The notes below the pieces were generated by a model. The model ran no database searches and was not told where the DNA came from. It worked only from the letters and a program-made list of their open reading frames with translations. Of a stretch of DNA of 64,000 nt, positions 56,810 to 64,000 are shown piece by piece; the stretch's first letter is position 1, and each line of letters begins with the position of its first letter. The stretch is taken from NCBI GenBank assembly GCA_964642315.1, contig CAZXOG010000004.1, positions 62,001-126,000 on the forward strand, written 5' to 3'. This stretch comes from JAGVDM01 sp964642315. GTDB lineage: Bacteria > Patescibacteriota > Gracilibacteria > Peribacterales > Peribacteraceae. Position numbers and translations under genes: made by a program.

Positions 56810-57688
56810 GTGCAGCTCCTTGCGAATGCCCTCATTGCCGGCTCACTCGCGGCGCTCATCGCGGGTGGGCTGGCTTTGGTGTACGGCACGCTCGGTGTGT
56901 TCAATCTCGCGCTCGGCCAGATGGTGCTTATCGGAGGGTACGCCACGTGGTGGTTGCACCAGAGCCTCGGGCTGCCGCTACCCCTGAGTGTGCTGGGGGG
57001 TGTCGGCACCGGTGCCATCGTTTCCTGGCTCACATTCGGGATCTTCGTGCGGCCGTTCTACAAGCTGCACCGCTTCCTGCCGCTCGTCACGACGATCGCG
57101 CTCAGTATGTTGCTCGACGGTGTGATCCTGCTGCTCTTCGGCACCTCGCCGCGGAGCATCATCACCGGGTCCAAGACGATGGCGGAGATCGGTTCCGTGC
57201 TCGTGAGTGTCGAACAGATCGTGCTCATCGCGCTCACCATGGCGCTCCTGTTTTCCTTTGCGTATATCCTCCATTCCACCGCATTCGGCAGGAAGATTCG
57301 TGCCGTCGTGCAGCACGACTATGCCGCCATGAGTCTTGGGATCAATGCCCTGTTTCTCCACCGATTCGTGTTCATCATGAGCGGTGTTTTCGCCGCGCTC
57401 GGCGGAATTTTCATAGGCATTGATACCAGTCTTTCCCCCACGCTCTCCTTCAGCCTCACCATCAAGGCCTACGCCGCCATTATCGCAGGGGGCAAGGGGA
57501 ACTTCTGGGGCGCAATCCTGTTCGCGTACATCATCGCGCTCTTTGAGCAGCTCTTCGTCGGTGTCCACTGGTTCGGGTCGTTCTACGTGCCCGCCGGCTA
57601 CCAGCAGACGGTCGCGCTGCTCTTCATCATCGCTTTCCTCATTGTGAAGCCGCAGGGGATGTTCGCGGCGAAAGCGCGTTCTGCCTGA
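56810..57688 (+). CDS. livH: Branched-chain amino-acid type permease, LivH
   Basis: 292-residue inner-membrane permease with about eight helices. NALIAGSLAALIAGGLALVYGTLGVFNLA at the start is the family signature region (read in two parts), GINALFLHRFVFIMSGVFAALGG and a C-terminal KPQGMF segment follow. GTG 56810 starts six bases after the binding-protein stop. Pairs with LivM. Confidence 0.92.
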   Translation: MQLLANALIAGSLAALIAGGLALVYGTLGVFNLALGQMVLIGGYATWWLHQSLGLPLPLSVLGGVGTGAIVSWLTFGIFVRPFYKLHRFLPLVTTIALSMLLDGVILLLFGTSPRSIITGSKTMAEIGSVLVSVEQIVLIALTMALLFSFAYILHSTAFGRKIRAVVQHDYAAMSLGINALFLHRFVFIMSGVFAALGGIFIGIDTSLSPTLSFSLTIKAYAAIIAGGKGNFWGAILFAYIIALFEQLFVGVHWFGSFYVPAGYQQTVALLFIIAFLIVKPQGMFAAKARSA

Positions 57689-57692
57689 TCTC

Positions 57693-58550
57693 ATGGAATT
57701 CTTCCTCCACACGCTGGCGCATGCCTTCATGGCAATCCCAACAATCCTGGGCTACAACCTCGTATTCGGGAAAGGGAAGATCCTCCACTTCGGCCAAGAG
57801 GCCATTGCGCTCGCCGCGGTGTACGCCGTGTGGGTTCCGGTAATGCTCCACGGCGCACCGCTCGGCGTGGGCATCGTGTTGGGGACCGTTGCTGCGGTAG
57901 TCATGGCGCTTGCGCTCGCATGGCTCTCGTTCCGCCTGGATGCGGATGGCCTGGGTGTGATGTCCATTGCGCTGCACCTCGCCGCGCTCGCTGTTGCGCT
58001 CAACTGGCAGCCGGTCACGCGCGGGGCGCTCGGGATTCCGCGGATTGCCCGTCCGGCAGGCATGGAGGATCTGCAGAGCTTCACCATTGTGATGGCCGTG
58101 GTGGCTGTGCTCTGGATCATTGGCATGTACTGGCTTGACCGCGGCCCGTTCGGGCGGGCGCTCGTCGCGCTCAGCGAGCACTCGTGGCACGCCGAGGCGC
58201 TCGGCATCCGGCGCAGGCGCATCCACACCATCGCATTCCTCATCACGGGGATTGGGGCGCTCGTAACAAACTTTTTCTTCCCCATGTATCTGCATCTGCT
58301 TTCGCCATCCGATTTCGGGTTCCCCATCACGATCTTCTTCGTGACGATCATCGTTGCCGGCGGGCCGGGGAGTCTGTGGGGAGTGATCTGTGCGACGTTC
58401 CTGCTCTTCTTCCTCCGCGAAGGAATGCGGCTCCTCCCGCTTCCGGCAGATATCCTCGGGCCGCTTCGCCTCATGATATTCAGCACTATCCTCTTCGCCG
58501 CAGTGTGGTTCCGGAGGAAGCAGATTTTTCCGAAGCAACGAGAAGTGTAA
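57693..58550 (+). CDS. livM: Branched-chain amino-acid type permease, LivM
   Basis: 285-residue permease. YNLVFGKGKILHFGQEAI near the start and SEHSWHAEALGIRRRRI plus VAGGPGSLWGVICA match LivM, which carries the EAA-type ATPase contact loop. About eight membrane helices. It begins five bases after livH. The operon has no visible LivF. In-frame ATG 57693. Confidence 0.92.
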   Translation: MEFFLHTLAHAFMAIPTILGYNLVFGKGKILHFGQEAIALAAVYAVWVPVMLHGAPLGVGIVLGTVAAVVMALALAWLSFRLDADGLGVMSIALHLAALAVALNWQPVTRGALGIPRIARPAGMEDLQSFTIVMAVVAVLWIIGMYWLDRGPFGRALVALSEHSWHAEALGIRRRRIHTIAFLITGIGALVTNFFFPMYLHLLSPSDFGFPITIFFVTIIVAGGPGSLWGVICATFLLFFLREGMRLLPLPADILGPLRLMIFSTILFAAVWFRRKQIFPKQREV

Positions 58551-58572
58551 GTGAGACTGCTACCATAAACCT

Positions 58573-59070
58573 ATGGAGGATATTTTCGCCTTCCTCGCCG
58601 CGCATGACATCCCATACGAGCGGGCCGATCATCCGGCGGTATTCACCTGCGAGCAGGCACGGCAGTTCGTGCCGCCGCTCCCGGGCCTGAGCGTAAAGAA
58701 CCTCTTCCTGCGCGACGAACGCGGCGACCGGCATTACCTTGTCATCGTGAGCACGGAGAAGAGCGTTGATCTCAAGGCTCTCAGCAAAGCGATCGATGCG
58801 AAAAAACTCAGTTTTGCATCGCCGGAGCGCCTGAAGAAGTACCTTGGCATTGAGCCTGGTTCCGTATCGCTCCTCGCGCTCGTGCACGACCGCGATCAGG
58901 CGGTCAGCCTTGTTCTCGATACGGAGGCGGCACAGGCGGAGGCATTGCATTGTCACCCGCTCGTGAATACGTCCACGCTCGTTATCCGCAAGGAAGGCAT
59001 TGAGAAATTTCTCCGCGCAACGGGACACGTCCCGCGCGTCGTTGCCGTTCCATCCCGACTTGCGCCCTAA
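58573..59070 (+). CDS. YbaK/ProX-type aminoacyl-tRNA deacylase
   Basis: 165-residue single-domain editing protein that hydrolyses mischarged tRNA, typically Ala- or Cys-tRNA-Pro. IPYERADHPAVFTCEQA at the start, GLSVKNLFLRDERG, LVIVSTEKSVDLK with the conserved Lys, and CHPLVNTSTLVI at the end match ProX. It compensates for a prolyl-tRNA synthetase without an editing domain in many bacteria. ATG 58573 is six bases after TACCAT. Its end overlaps the minus-strand gene by four bases. Confidence 0.9.
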   Translation: MEDIFAFLAAHDIPYERADHPAVFTCEQARQFVPPLPGLSVKNLFLRDERGDRHYLVIVSTEKSVDLKALSKAIDAKKLSFASPERLKKYLGIEPGSVSLLALVHDRDQAVSLVLDTEAAQAEALHCHPLVNTSTLVIRKEGIEKFLRATGHVPRVVAVPSRLAP

Positions 59071-59426
59071 CGCCGGGCAAGGCGTCCTTCCGTGAGCCAC
59101 GCGTGCAGCGCGGCAAGCTGGTGGCGGACGTGTTGCTCATTGAGGAGCCGCAGCATTTTATTTGCCTGGAATGCGTGTTCCGCTACGAGCGCGACCTGCG
59201 CAACGAGCACATCGGCGATTGCACTGCGCATCTCGCGCGAGAGATCAAAGAAGCACGCCGTCACCAGCTGCTCGGGGAATACGACGACCGCGGGCGGCAC
59301 TTCCGGGTGCGGCGCATAGCGGATATGCATGTTCATCCATGGGTGTGCCCTTTGTCCCTCCATCTGCCGGAGCCAGAGATGGATCCCCTTCCCTGCGGCG
59401 CGTTCGATCGCCTGTTCCTGATCCAT
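59067..59426 (-). CDS. Hypothetical protein
   Basis: About 119 residues from ATG 59426 (MDQEQAIERAAGKG). Mostly helical with VPPAVVVFPEQLVTACFFDLS and a long Ala/His-rich C-terminal helix pair. No family recognised, no signal peptide. The frame extends upstream to 59588 into the uvrB promoter and start; those residues look like non-coding translation. Convergent with the deacylase and divergent from uvrB. Confidence 0.5.
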   Translation of the reverse strand: MDQEQAIERAAGKGIHLWLRQMEGQRAHPWMNMHIRYAPHPEVPPAVVVFPEQLVTACFFDLSREMRSAIADVLVAQVALVAEHAFQANKMLRLLNEQHVRHQLAALHAWLTEGRLARR

Positions 59427-59551
59427 GGTCAGGCACGGCGGTTGGTACGATTCTTTCGTCCGGGCGAGCAGTGTGTTTTTTGCGCGGAGGAAGTCGGGCG
59501 GATGGTTCACAAAAAAGAAAGGGAAGCATGCTACAAAATGTCCGCAGGCTG

Positions 59552-59557
59552 TACAAT
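59552..59557 (+). promoter_or_regulatory. uvrB -10 box
   Basis: TACAAT, 24 bases before ATG 59582; no clear -35 box and no LexA-box-like repeat recognised. Confidence 0.45.
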
Positions 59558-59581
59558 GCGGTGACAGCGATCTTCGCGGAC

Positions 59582-61561
59582 ATGACATCCCCCCAGCAGT
59601 TCAACCTCGTTTCCCCCTTTACGCCGACCGGCGACCAGCCGCAGGCGATCGAGAAGCTCCTCAAAGGGCTGCGTGCCGGCGAACGCCACCAGACCCTCCT
59701 CGGGGCGACCGGCACGGGCAAAACGTTCACGATGGCGAATATTGTGGCGGAGCTGAATCGGCCGACGCTGGTGCTGGCCCATAACAAAACGCTTGCGGCA
59801 CAGCTTTGCAGCGAGTTCCAGAGCTTTTTCCCGAATAACGCAGTTTCGTACTTCGTTTCGTACTACGACTACTACCAGCCGGAGGCGTACCTGCCATCCA
59901 CGGATACGTACATCGAGAAAGACGCGAGTATCAACGAGGAGATCGAGAAGTTCCGCCACGCCGCGACGCACAACCTGCTCACGCGCCGCGACGTGCTCAT
60001 CGTCGCTTCCGTTTCGTGCATCTATGGCCTCGGCAATGTGGAGGACTACGAAGCGCTCGCGATCACCGTGAAGCGCGGCGACCCGATCCAGCGCGACAAG
60101 TTCCTCCGCCGCCTCACCGATATCCAGTACCGCCGTTCCGGCATGGAGTTCAAGCAGGGGATGATCCATGTCCTTGGGGATACGGTGGAGGTATTCCAGC
60201 CCGGCGGCGACACCGTGATTCGCATGGAGATGCCGTTCGATGAAGTGGAGGTAATCCAGGAGGTGGATAGCTTCACTGGAGAACTCATTCGGGAGCTCAA
60301 TGAGGTCACGATCTTCCCCGCATCGCACAACGTGACGACGCAGGAGAAGATCAGCCGTGCGTGCGGTCTGATTCTCCAGGATCTTGAACTCCGCGAGAAA
60401 GAACTCCTCGCCGCGGGCGAGCTCGCGAAAGCGGAGCGCATCCGGCAGCGCACCGAGTATGACGTGGAGATGCTCAAGGAGACGGGTTACTGCACTGGTA
60501 TTGAGAACTATGTCCGGTACTTGAGCGATCAGCCGGCAGGATCGCCACCGAGCACGTTGCTCGATTACTTTCCCGAGGATTTCATCCTCTTCGTGGACGA
60601 ATCGCACATCTCTATTCCGCAGGTCGGCGGCATGTCCGAGGGCAATCGCAGCCGCAAGCAGACACTCGTCGATTATGGATTCAGGCTCCCGAGTGCGCAC
60701 GACAACCGGCCGCTCACGTTCCAAGAATTCGAATCACGCGTGCGGCAGGCGGTGTACGTTTCCGCAACTCCGGGGCCGTACGAGTACGGACACACGCCAA
60801 AATCCTGTCTTGTGGAGCAGATCATCCGCCCGACCGGCCTCCTCGATCCGCCAGTGCAAGTGAAGCCCACGAAACATCAGATTGATGACGTGACCGAGGA
60901 AATCAGGCAGACCATCGGCCGGAAAGAACGCGTCCTTCTCACCACGCTCACGAAGAAGGGGTCCGAAGACCTCACGAAGTACCTGCAGGATGCAGGGTTC
61001 AAGGTGCGGTACCTCCACAGCGACATAGAAACGATCGAGCGCATCGAAATCCTGCGGCAGCTCAGGACCGGCGAGATCGATATCCTTGTCGGCATCAACC
61101 TGCTCCGCGAAGGGCTGGATCTCCCCGAGGTGAGCTTCATCGGCATTCTCGATGCGGACAAGGAGGGATTCCTGCGTTCCCGCGACGCGCTCATCCAGAC
61201 GATCGGGCGCGCGGCGCGCAACGTCCATGGCCACGTGACGCTGTACGCGGACAAGAAGACGAAAGCCATGGAAGCGGCGATCAGCGAAACCGAACGCCGC
61301 CGGGCGATCCAGCAGGCCTACAACGAGAAGCACGGCATCACGCCGAAGAGCATCGAGAAGGCCGTGCGGGATATCGCGGAAGAAGGGCAACGCCTGGAGC
61401 TCCGCCGTCCCAAGCGCGACCATGCGAAGATTCCGGGCGACGAACGCAAGCGCCTCATGGAGGAGCTGGAGCAGCAGATGGAGATAGCCGCGCAGAACCT
61501 GGAATTCGAGAAAGCAGCAGACCTCCGCGACGAGATCGAGCTGCTGCGCCGCGGGAAATGA
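59582..61561 (+). CDS. uvrB: Excinuclease ABC subunit B
   Basis: Damage-verifying helicase of nucleotide excision repair; 659 residues. Walker A LGATGTGKTFTMAN near residue 40, the beta-hairpin YYDYYQPEAYLPSTDTYIEK near 95, DESHISIPQ, RPTGLLDPP, EGLDLPEVS, QTIGRAARN, and a C-terminal UvrC-binding region (MEIAAQNLEFEKAADLRDEI). The frame extends to 59162 but the TACAAT box at 59552 and family start support ATG 59582 (GTG 59561 possible). UvrA and UvrC are outside the window. Confidence 0.97.
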   Translation: MTSPQQFNLVSPFTPTGDQPQAIEKLLKGLRAGERHQTLLGATGTGKTFTMANIVAELNRPTLVLAHNKTLAAQLCSEFQSFFPNNAVSYFVSYYDYYQPEAYLPSTDTYIEKDASINEEIEKFRHAATHNLLTRRDVLIVASVSCIYGLGNVEDYEALAITVKRGDPIQRDKFLRRLTDIQYRRSGMEFKQGMIHVLGDTVEVFQPGGDTVIRMEMPFDEVEVIQEVDSFTGELIRELNEVTIFPASHNVTTQEKISRACGLILQDLELREKELLAAGELAKAERIRQRTEYDVEMLKETGYCTGIENYVRYLSDQPAGSPPSTLLDYFPEDFILFVDESHISIPQVGGMSEGNRSRKQTLVDYGFRLPSAHDNRPLTFQEFESRVRQAVYVSATPGPYEYGHTPKSCLVEQIIRPTGLLDPPVQVKPTKHQIDDVTEEIRQTIGRKERVLLTTLTKKGSEDLTKYLQDAGFKVRYLHSDIETIERIEILRQLRTGEIDILVGINLLREGLDLPEVSFIGILDADKEGFLRSRDALIQTIGRAARNVHGHVTLYADKKTKAMEAAISETERRRAIQQAYNEKHGITPKSIEKAVRDIAEEGQRLELRRPKRDHAKIPGDERKRLMEELEQQMEIAAQNLEFEKAADLRDEIELLRRGK

Positions 61562-61578
61562 GGATGTGTGCAGTTTTC

Positions 61579-61606
61579 TTGACACATGAAGGTATTTGGT
61601 TAGGAT
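61579..61606 (+). promoter_or_regulatory. Promoter of the secreted protein gene
   Basis: TTGACA (consensus), 16 bases, TAGGAT; 32 bases to ATG 61639. Confidence 0.7.
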
Positions 61607-61638
61607 TACATCCTTTAGACTTCTCCATCCTCTTTCCT

Positions 61639-62061
61639 ATGCGTGCTCTCGCCGCTCTCGCCGCTGTATTCACCCTCGCGCTTCCCGCCGCGACCGAGGC
61701 TGCTTCGTACTATCTCAACCGTTACGAGGATGGCGAAGTTACCCGCTATGGGAATCCGGACTGGCACTCGGATGTGCTGTACACATCGCCGATCAGTGTG
61801 ATGCCATTTCGCACGGTGACGCATGCGTTGCACCCGTACTACCGCAGCACGTACTACACGCGCCGCGCGCCTCGCGTGCGCATCACCCGGCCGGAGTTCT
61901 ACCAGTACCTCGGAGATCTGTATTTCAACGGTGAGCTTGGTGTCACGGGATCTGTCTTCGATCCTGCCCACGAGGTGCCGCAGTCGCTTCGTTGCCCCAA
62001 TTACAGCGTCCGCCGCGCAAACTACCGCATGCCGCGGGCGTTTGAAGGATGTAATTCGTGA
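61639..62061 (+). CDS. Small secreted Tyr/Arg-rich protein
   Basis: 140 residues with a clear signal peptide (MRALAALAAVFTLALPAATEA, cut after Ala-Ala or similar). The mature part is rich in Tyr and Arg (SYYLNRYEDG, YYRSTYYTRRAPRVRI) and has two Cys near the end (RCPNYS, EGCNS) that could form a disulfide. No family recognised. A consensus promoter suggests strong expression. Possible envelope or glycan-binding protein, but there is no direct evidence. Confidence 0.75.
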   Translation: MRALAALAAVFTLALPAATEAASYYLNRYEDGEVTRYGNPDWHSDVLYTSPISVMPFRTVTHALHPYYRSTYYTRRAPRVRITRPEFYQYLGDLYFNGELGVTGSVFDPAHEVPQSLRCPNYSVRRANYRMPRAFEGCNS

Positions 62062-62274
62062 GAGAGAAACCGTAGATTTTCCTCTCACGAGCTCTCCTTT
62101 CTCTGAGTGGTATGCCTCCAGACAGGCGAAGCCTGTCTTCGGCATAGTTCTCTTTCATTCGGAATCTCCGCATCACTGGTACCAGCCCCTTGTGCTTTCT
62201 AGACTTACGGCATCTTCCAACATCCAAATCTTCTAACCAACCTGCCAAACCCGCAAAACCTTCCACACCTCCCA
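62062..62274. other. Convergent intergenic region
   Basis: No gene seen. Contains a strong two-part hairpin (62111-62146) and, near galU, a C/A-rich run with repeated CCAAACC/CCAACC-like blocks (62225-62275). Confidence 0.5.
62111..62146. terminator. Two-tier hairpin between convergent genes
   Basis: Outer TATGCC/GGCATA and inner AGACAGGC-GAA-GCCTGTCT. A T/C-rich stretch (GTTCTCTTTC) follows on the plus strand. Probably a bidirectional terminator, or a mobile palindromic repeat. Confidence 0.6.
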
Positions 62275-63105
62275 CTACACCCCGAACACCCTCAATGCTT
62301 CCCTATATCCCTCTGGCGTGCCGGTATCAATCCGGCGGCCCTCGCACTCGTAGCCGTAGATGGGCAGGCCGGTCTTGAGCTGCGCAATGAGAGCATCGAT
62401 CAGGCGGATTTCGCCGCCCACACTTGCGCTCACGGTCGGTAGCACGTCGAACGTCGAACGCGGGATGATGTAGCGGCCGACGATTCCGAACAGAGACGGC
62501 GCATCCTCCGGCTTCGGTTTTTCCACCATGGTCGAGATTTTCTTGAGCCGCGTGTTCTTGCTGTGCTCCTCTTCAATGCCGACAATGCCGTACTTGCTGG
62601 TTTTCTCCCGAGGGACGCTTTCCAGGGCGACGATGGCCCCCTCCTTCGTTCCCACGTACTGTTCGTAGGCGGTCTTGAGCTGGGCGATGCCCGGCGCCGC
62701 CTTCGCGAAGAGGTCATCGCCGAAGAGCACGGCGACGAAGTCACTCTCCACCCAGTCCTTCGCCTGCAAGATCGCGTGCCCGTCACCGAGCTGCTCCCGC
62801 TGGTACACGGTGTGGAACCGGATGGAACTGTACCGCTTGAGCGGCTCGAGGAGCGAATGCTTGCCGCGACGCTTGAGCTCCTCCTCGAACGCGGGATCCT
62901 CGTAGAAGTACTCCGGGATCTTCTCTTTCCCGCGGCTGATCACGAAGCAGAGATCCGTAATTCCCGCGGCCATGCATTCGTCGACAATATGGGCGATGAT
63001 CGGCTCGTTCCCGAGGGGCAGGAGCTCCTTCGGGACGACCTTTGTCCAAGGAAGGAAGCGCGTTCCAAGGCCAGCAACAGGGAGGATGGCTTGGCGGAGG
63101 TTCAT
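62275..63105 (-). CDS. galU: UTP-glucose-1-phosphate uridylyltransferase
   Basis: Makes UDP-glucose for surface glycans; 276 residues. AGLGTRFLPWTKVVPKELLP is the nucleotide- and sugar-binding N-terminus (Gly-rich loop and Lys), GDGHAILQAKD, LFGDDLF with metal-binding Asp, and VEKPKPEDAPS are typical. ATG 63105 gives the family start; the frame to 63135 adds ten residues. UDP-glucose may feed the sugar transferase at 29.6 kb and the glycosyltransferases. Confidence 0.95.
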   Translation of the reverse strand: MNLRQAILPVAGLGTRFLPWTKVVPKELLPLGNEPIIAHIVDECMAAGITDLCFVISRGKEKIPEYFYEDPAFEEELKRRGKHSLLEPLKRYSSIRFHTVYQREQLGDGHAILQAKDWVESDFVAVLFGDDLFAKAAPGIAQLKTAYEQYVGTKEGAIVALESVPREKTSKYGIVGIEEEHSKNTRLKKISTMVEKPKPEDAPSLFGIVGRYIIPRSTFDVLPTVSASVGGEIRLIDALIAQLKTGLPIYGYECEGRRIDTGTPEGYREALRVFGV

Positions 63106-63170
63106 ACGTTTGCGGGCACACCATAGCACGCGCACGGCGGGTGTTCACGGCTTCTCCCCACGGATCACCT

Positions 63171-63199
63171 TTGCAAAAATCCGCAAAATCGACTACAAT
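63171..63199 (+). promoter_or_regulatory. Promoter of the H1-tailed protein
   Basis: TTGCAA, 17 bases, TACAAT; 28 bases to ATG 63228. Confidence 0.7.
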
Positions 63200-63227
63200 G
63201 GTCGGAAACCTTCCCATACACACACCC

Positions 63228-63629
63228 ATGGAAACTCCGTCGACAGGGCTCGCAGTCGTCCAGAATCTCTACCACTTGCAGCTCGATCTGCAGAAATACC
63301 TCGAAGGCGATCTCTCCGATCCGCAAGAGCGCCGCGAGGCACGCGAACGAGCGAGAGAATTTTCCGTGCTCCTCAAGCAGGCCGACTGGCGGTACATGGG
63401 TGGCGAGGATGTCCTCACTGGTTTACAGGATATGGAGCGGGAGGTGAAAGAGAGGATCAATACCGTGCCGTCGAAGGCAGTCGCAGTCCGCCCGGCCGTT
63501 GGCCGGTACGGACGGACGGGCCGCCGCATCGCCGTCCGGCGTCCCGCGGTAGCGAAACGGGCGACCCGGGTGCACCGTATCGTACGCAAAACCGTCGCGC
63601 GCAAACGCGCAGTGGCGAAGAAGCGCTGA
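63228..63629 (+). CDS. Histone H1-like basic-tailed protein
   Basis: 133 residues. The first about 85 are helical and mixed-charge (NLYHLQLDLQKYLEGDLSD). The last about 45 are almost only Arg, Lys, Ala and Val (RRPAVAKRATRVHRIVRK, ending ARKRAVAKKR), like the tails of eukaryotic H1 and bacterial histone-like proteins such as Hc1 or AlgP. It may bind and compact DNA, or RNA. It has a good promoter and converges on an Hsp20 gene. The functional guess rests on composition only. Confidence 0.7.
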   Translation: METPSTGLAVVQNLYHLQLDLQKYLEGDLSDPQERREARERAREFSVLLKQADWRYMGGEDVLTGLQDMEREVKERINTVPSKAVAVRPAVGRYGRTGRRIAVRRPAVAKRATRVHRIVRKTVARKRAVAKKR

Positions 63630-63959
63630 TCAGTTTCCCTCGCTGATCCGGACAATCTTCACGCGTTCCTCTTTTGGGATGAGGATTTTTAAGATGCAGT
63701 CTTTGGAGAACGTCGCCTTCACTTTCTTCGGGTCCACCGTACACGGCATGGTCACGCTGCGCGCGAAATCGCCCCAGAAGCATTCCCGCAGGTAGTACTG
63801 GTCATCCGGGACCGCATCACTCAAGCGGCGCGTGCCGCGGATGGTGAGCACGCGGTCATCAACCTCAATGTCCAAATCGCTCAGGCGCACGCCGGCGATC
63901 GGTGCGCGGATGATGTAGTAGTCATCCTGTTCATAGATATCCACGGCTATCTGCCCCAT
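63630..63959 (-). CDS. Hsp20/alpha-crystallin small heat-shock protein (5' end near window edge)
   Basis: Small chaperone that holds unfolded proteins. At least 109 residues: GQIAVDIYEQDDYYIIRAPIAGV, then VLTIRGTRR, ECFWGDFARSVTMP, and ILKILIPKEE (IxI-like end) form the alpha-crystallin domain. ATG 63959 begins almost at the domain, shorter than usual, and the frame stays open to 64000, so the true start may lie beyond the window. Its stop abuts the H1-tailed gene. Confidence 0.88.
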   Translation of the reverse strand: MGQIAVDIYEQDDYYIIRAPIAGVRLSDLDIEVDDRVLTIRGTRRLSDAVPDDQYYLRECFWGDFARSVTMPCTVDPKKVKATFSKDCILKILIPKEERVKIVRISEGN

Positions 63960-64000
63960 CGGGCGGCTGTGCGCTGGGTCCGCATTTTTCGCATGGCGGT

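Noticed and set aside
59162..59581. N-terminal extension of UvrB
   Set aside because: Upstream of the TACAAT box and absent from the UvrB family.
1..64000. Mobile elements, phage genes, toxin-antitoxin pairs or restriction systems
   Set aside because: No transposase, integrase, terminase, toxin or methylase-nuclease pair was recognised on either strand.

Overview
This 64 kb window is compact, GC-rich bacterial chromosome with about 60 protein genes, RNase P RNA, two tRNAs, a SAM-I riboswitch and several candidate small RNAs or control hairpins. Gene content and style suggest a Patescibacteria/CPR lineage, possibly Peregrinibacteria- or Peribacteria-like. The signs are small gaps, many overlapping starts and stops, a large type IV pilus locus with unusual pseudopilins, an RNase J, a short list of biosynthetic enzymes, and many proteins with only fold-level similarity. 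This placement is inference; no rRNA is present. UGA is used as a normal stop. Many starts lie only 6-9 bases after a TACAAT/TATAAT-like -10 box, so leaderless or near-leaderless mRNAs look common.

Layout. 1-3.6 kb: pyrB, a TauE-like permease and pyrC, overlapping and co-oriented, then a convergent HAD phosphatase and RNase J. 5.6-9.5 kb: a PP2C-like membrane propeller protein, a RibL-like nucleotidyltransferase, a two-helix membrane protein and the prepilin peptidase. 9.4-10.8 kb: an unassigned minus-strand sRNA, smpB with a hairpin between its Shine-Dalgarno sequence and start, and recR. 10.7-15.6 kb: a GT-A-like protein, a GT2, a methyltransferase and a double ATP-grasp enzyme. purH follows. 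17.4-28.9 kb: the type IV pilus locus (response regulator, pilB, pilC, four large pseudopilins with adhesive or propeller domains, a pilin, and a histidine kinase). 28.9-38.3 kb: rnpB, tRNA-Thr, a polyprenyl sugar transferase, two paralogous Cys-rich membrane proteins, an exonuclease fused to a degenerate DinG helicase, nusA, lspA, murA, a degenerate metallo-beta-lactamase-fold protein and tRNA-Arg. 38.4-43.4 kb: an SLH-domain surface protein, pyrF, comM and yraN. 43.4-45.5 kb: a DUF169-like protein and a radical SAM/SPASM enzyme behind a promoter, a 26-codon aromatic-rich peptide and an intrinsic terminator. 45.5-49.2 kb: pgl, zwf, then SAM-I riboswitch-controlled metK. 49.2-54.7 kb: an amidase-SpoIID fusion, a GT4, a small anchored protein and serS. 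54.9-58.6 kb: a branched-chain amino-acid type ABC transporter with one visible ATPase. 58.6-64 kb: a YbaK-type deacylase, uvrB, a secreted protein, galU, a histone-H1-tailed protein and Hsp20.

How the parts fit. Pilus assembly is spread over the prepilin peptidase and the main locus, which is bracketed by a response regulator and a histidine kinase that may form its control pair. pyrB, pyrC, pyrF and purH point to partial or complete de novo nucleotide synthesis, uncommon in this group. galU, the sugar transferase, the glycosyltransferases, murA and the amidase-SpoIID protein serve the envelope. zwf and pgl give the first two oxidative pentose-phosphate steps. The most promising undescribed system is the peptide/terminator/radical SAM cassette at 43.4-45.5 kb, followed by the double ATP-grasp cluster, the new sRNA and the paired Cys-rich proteins.
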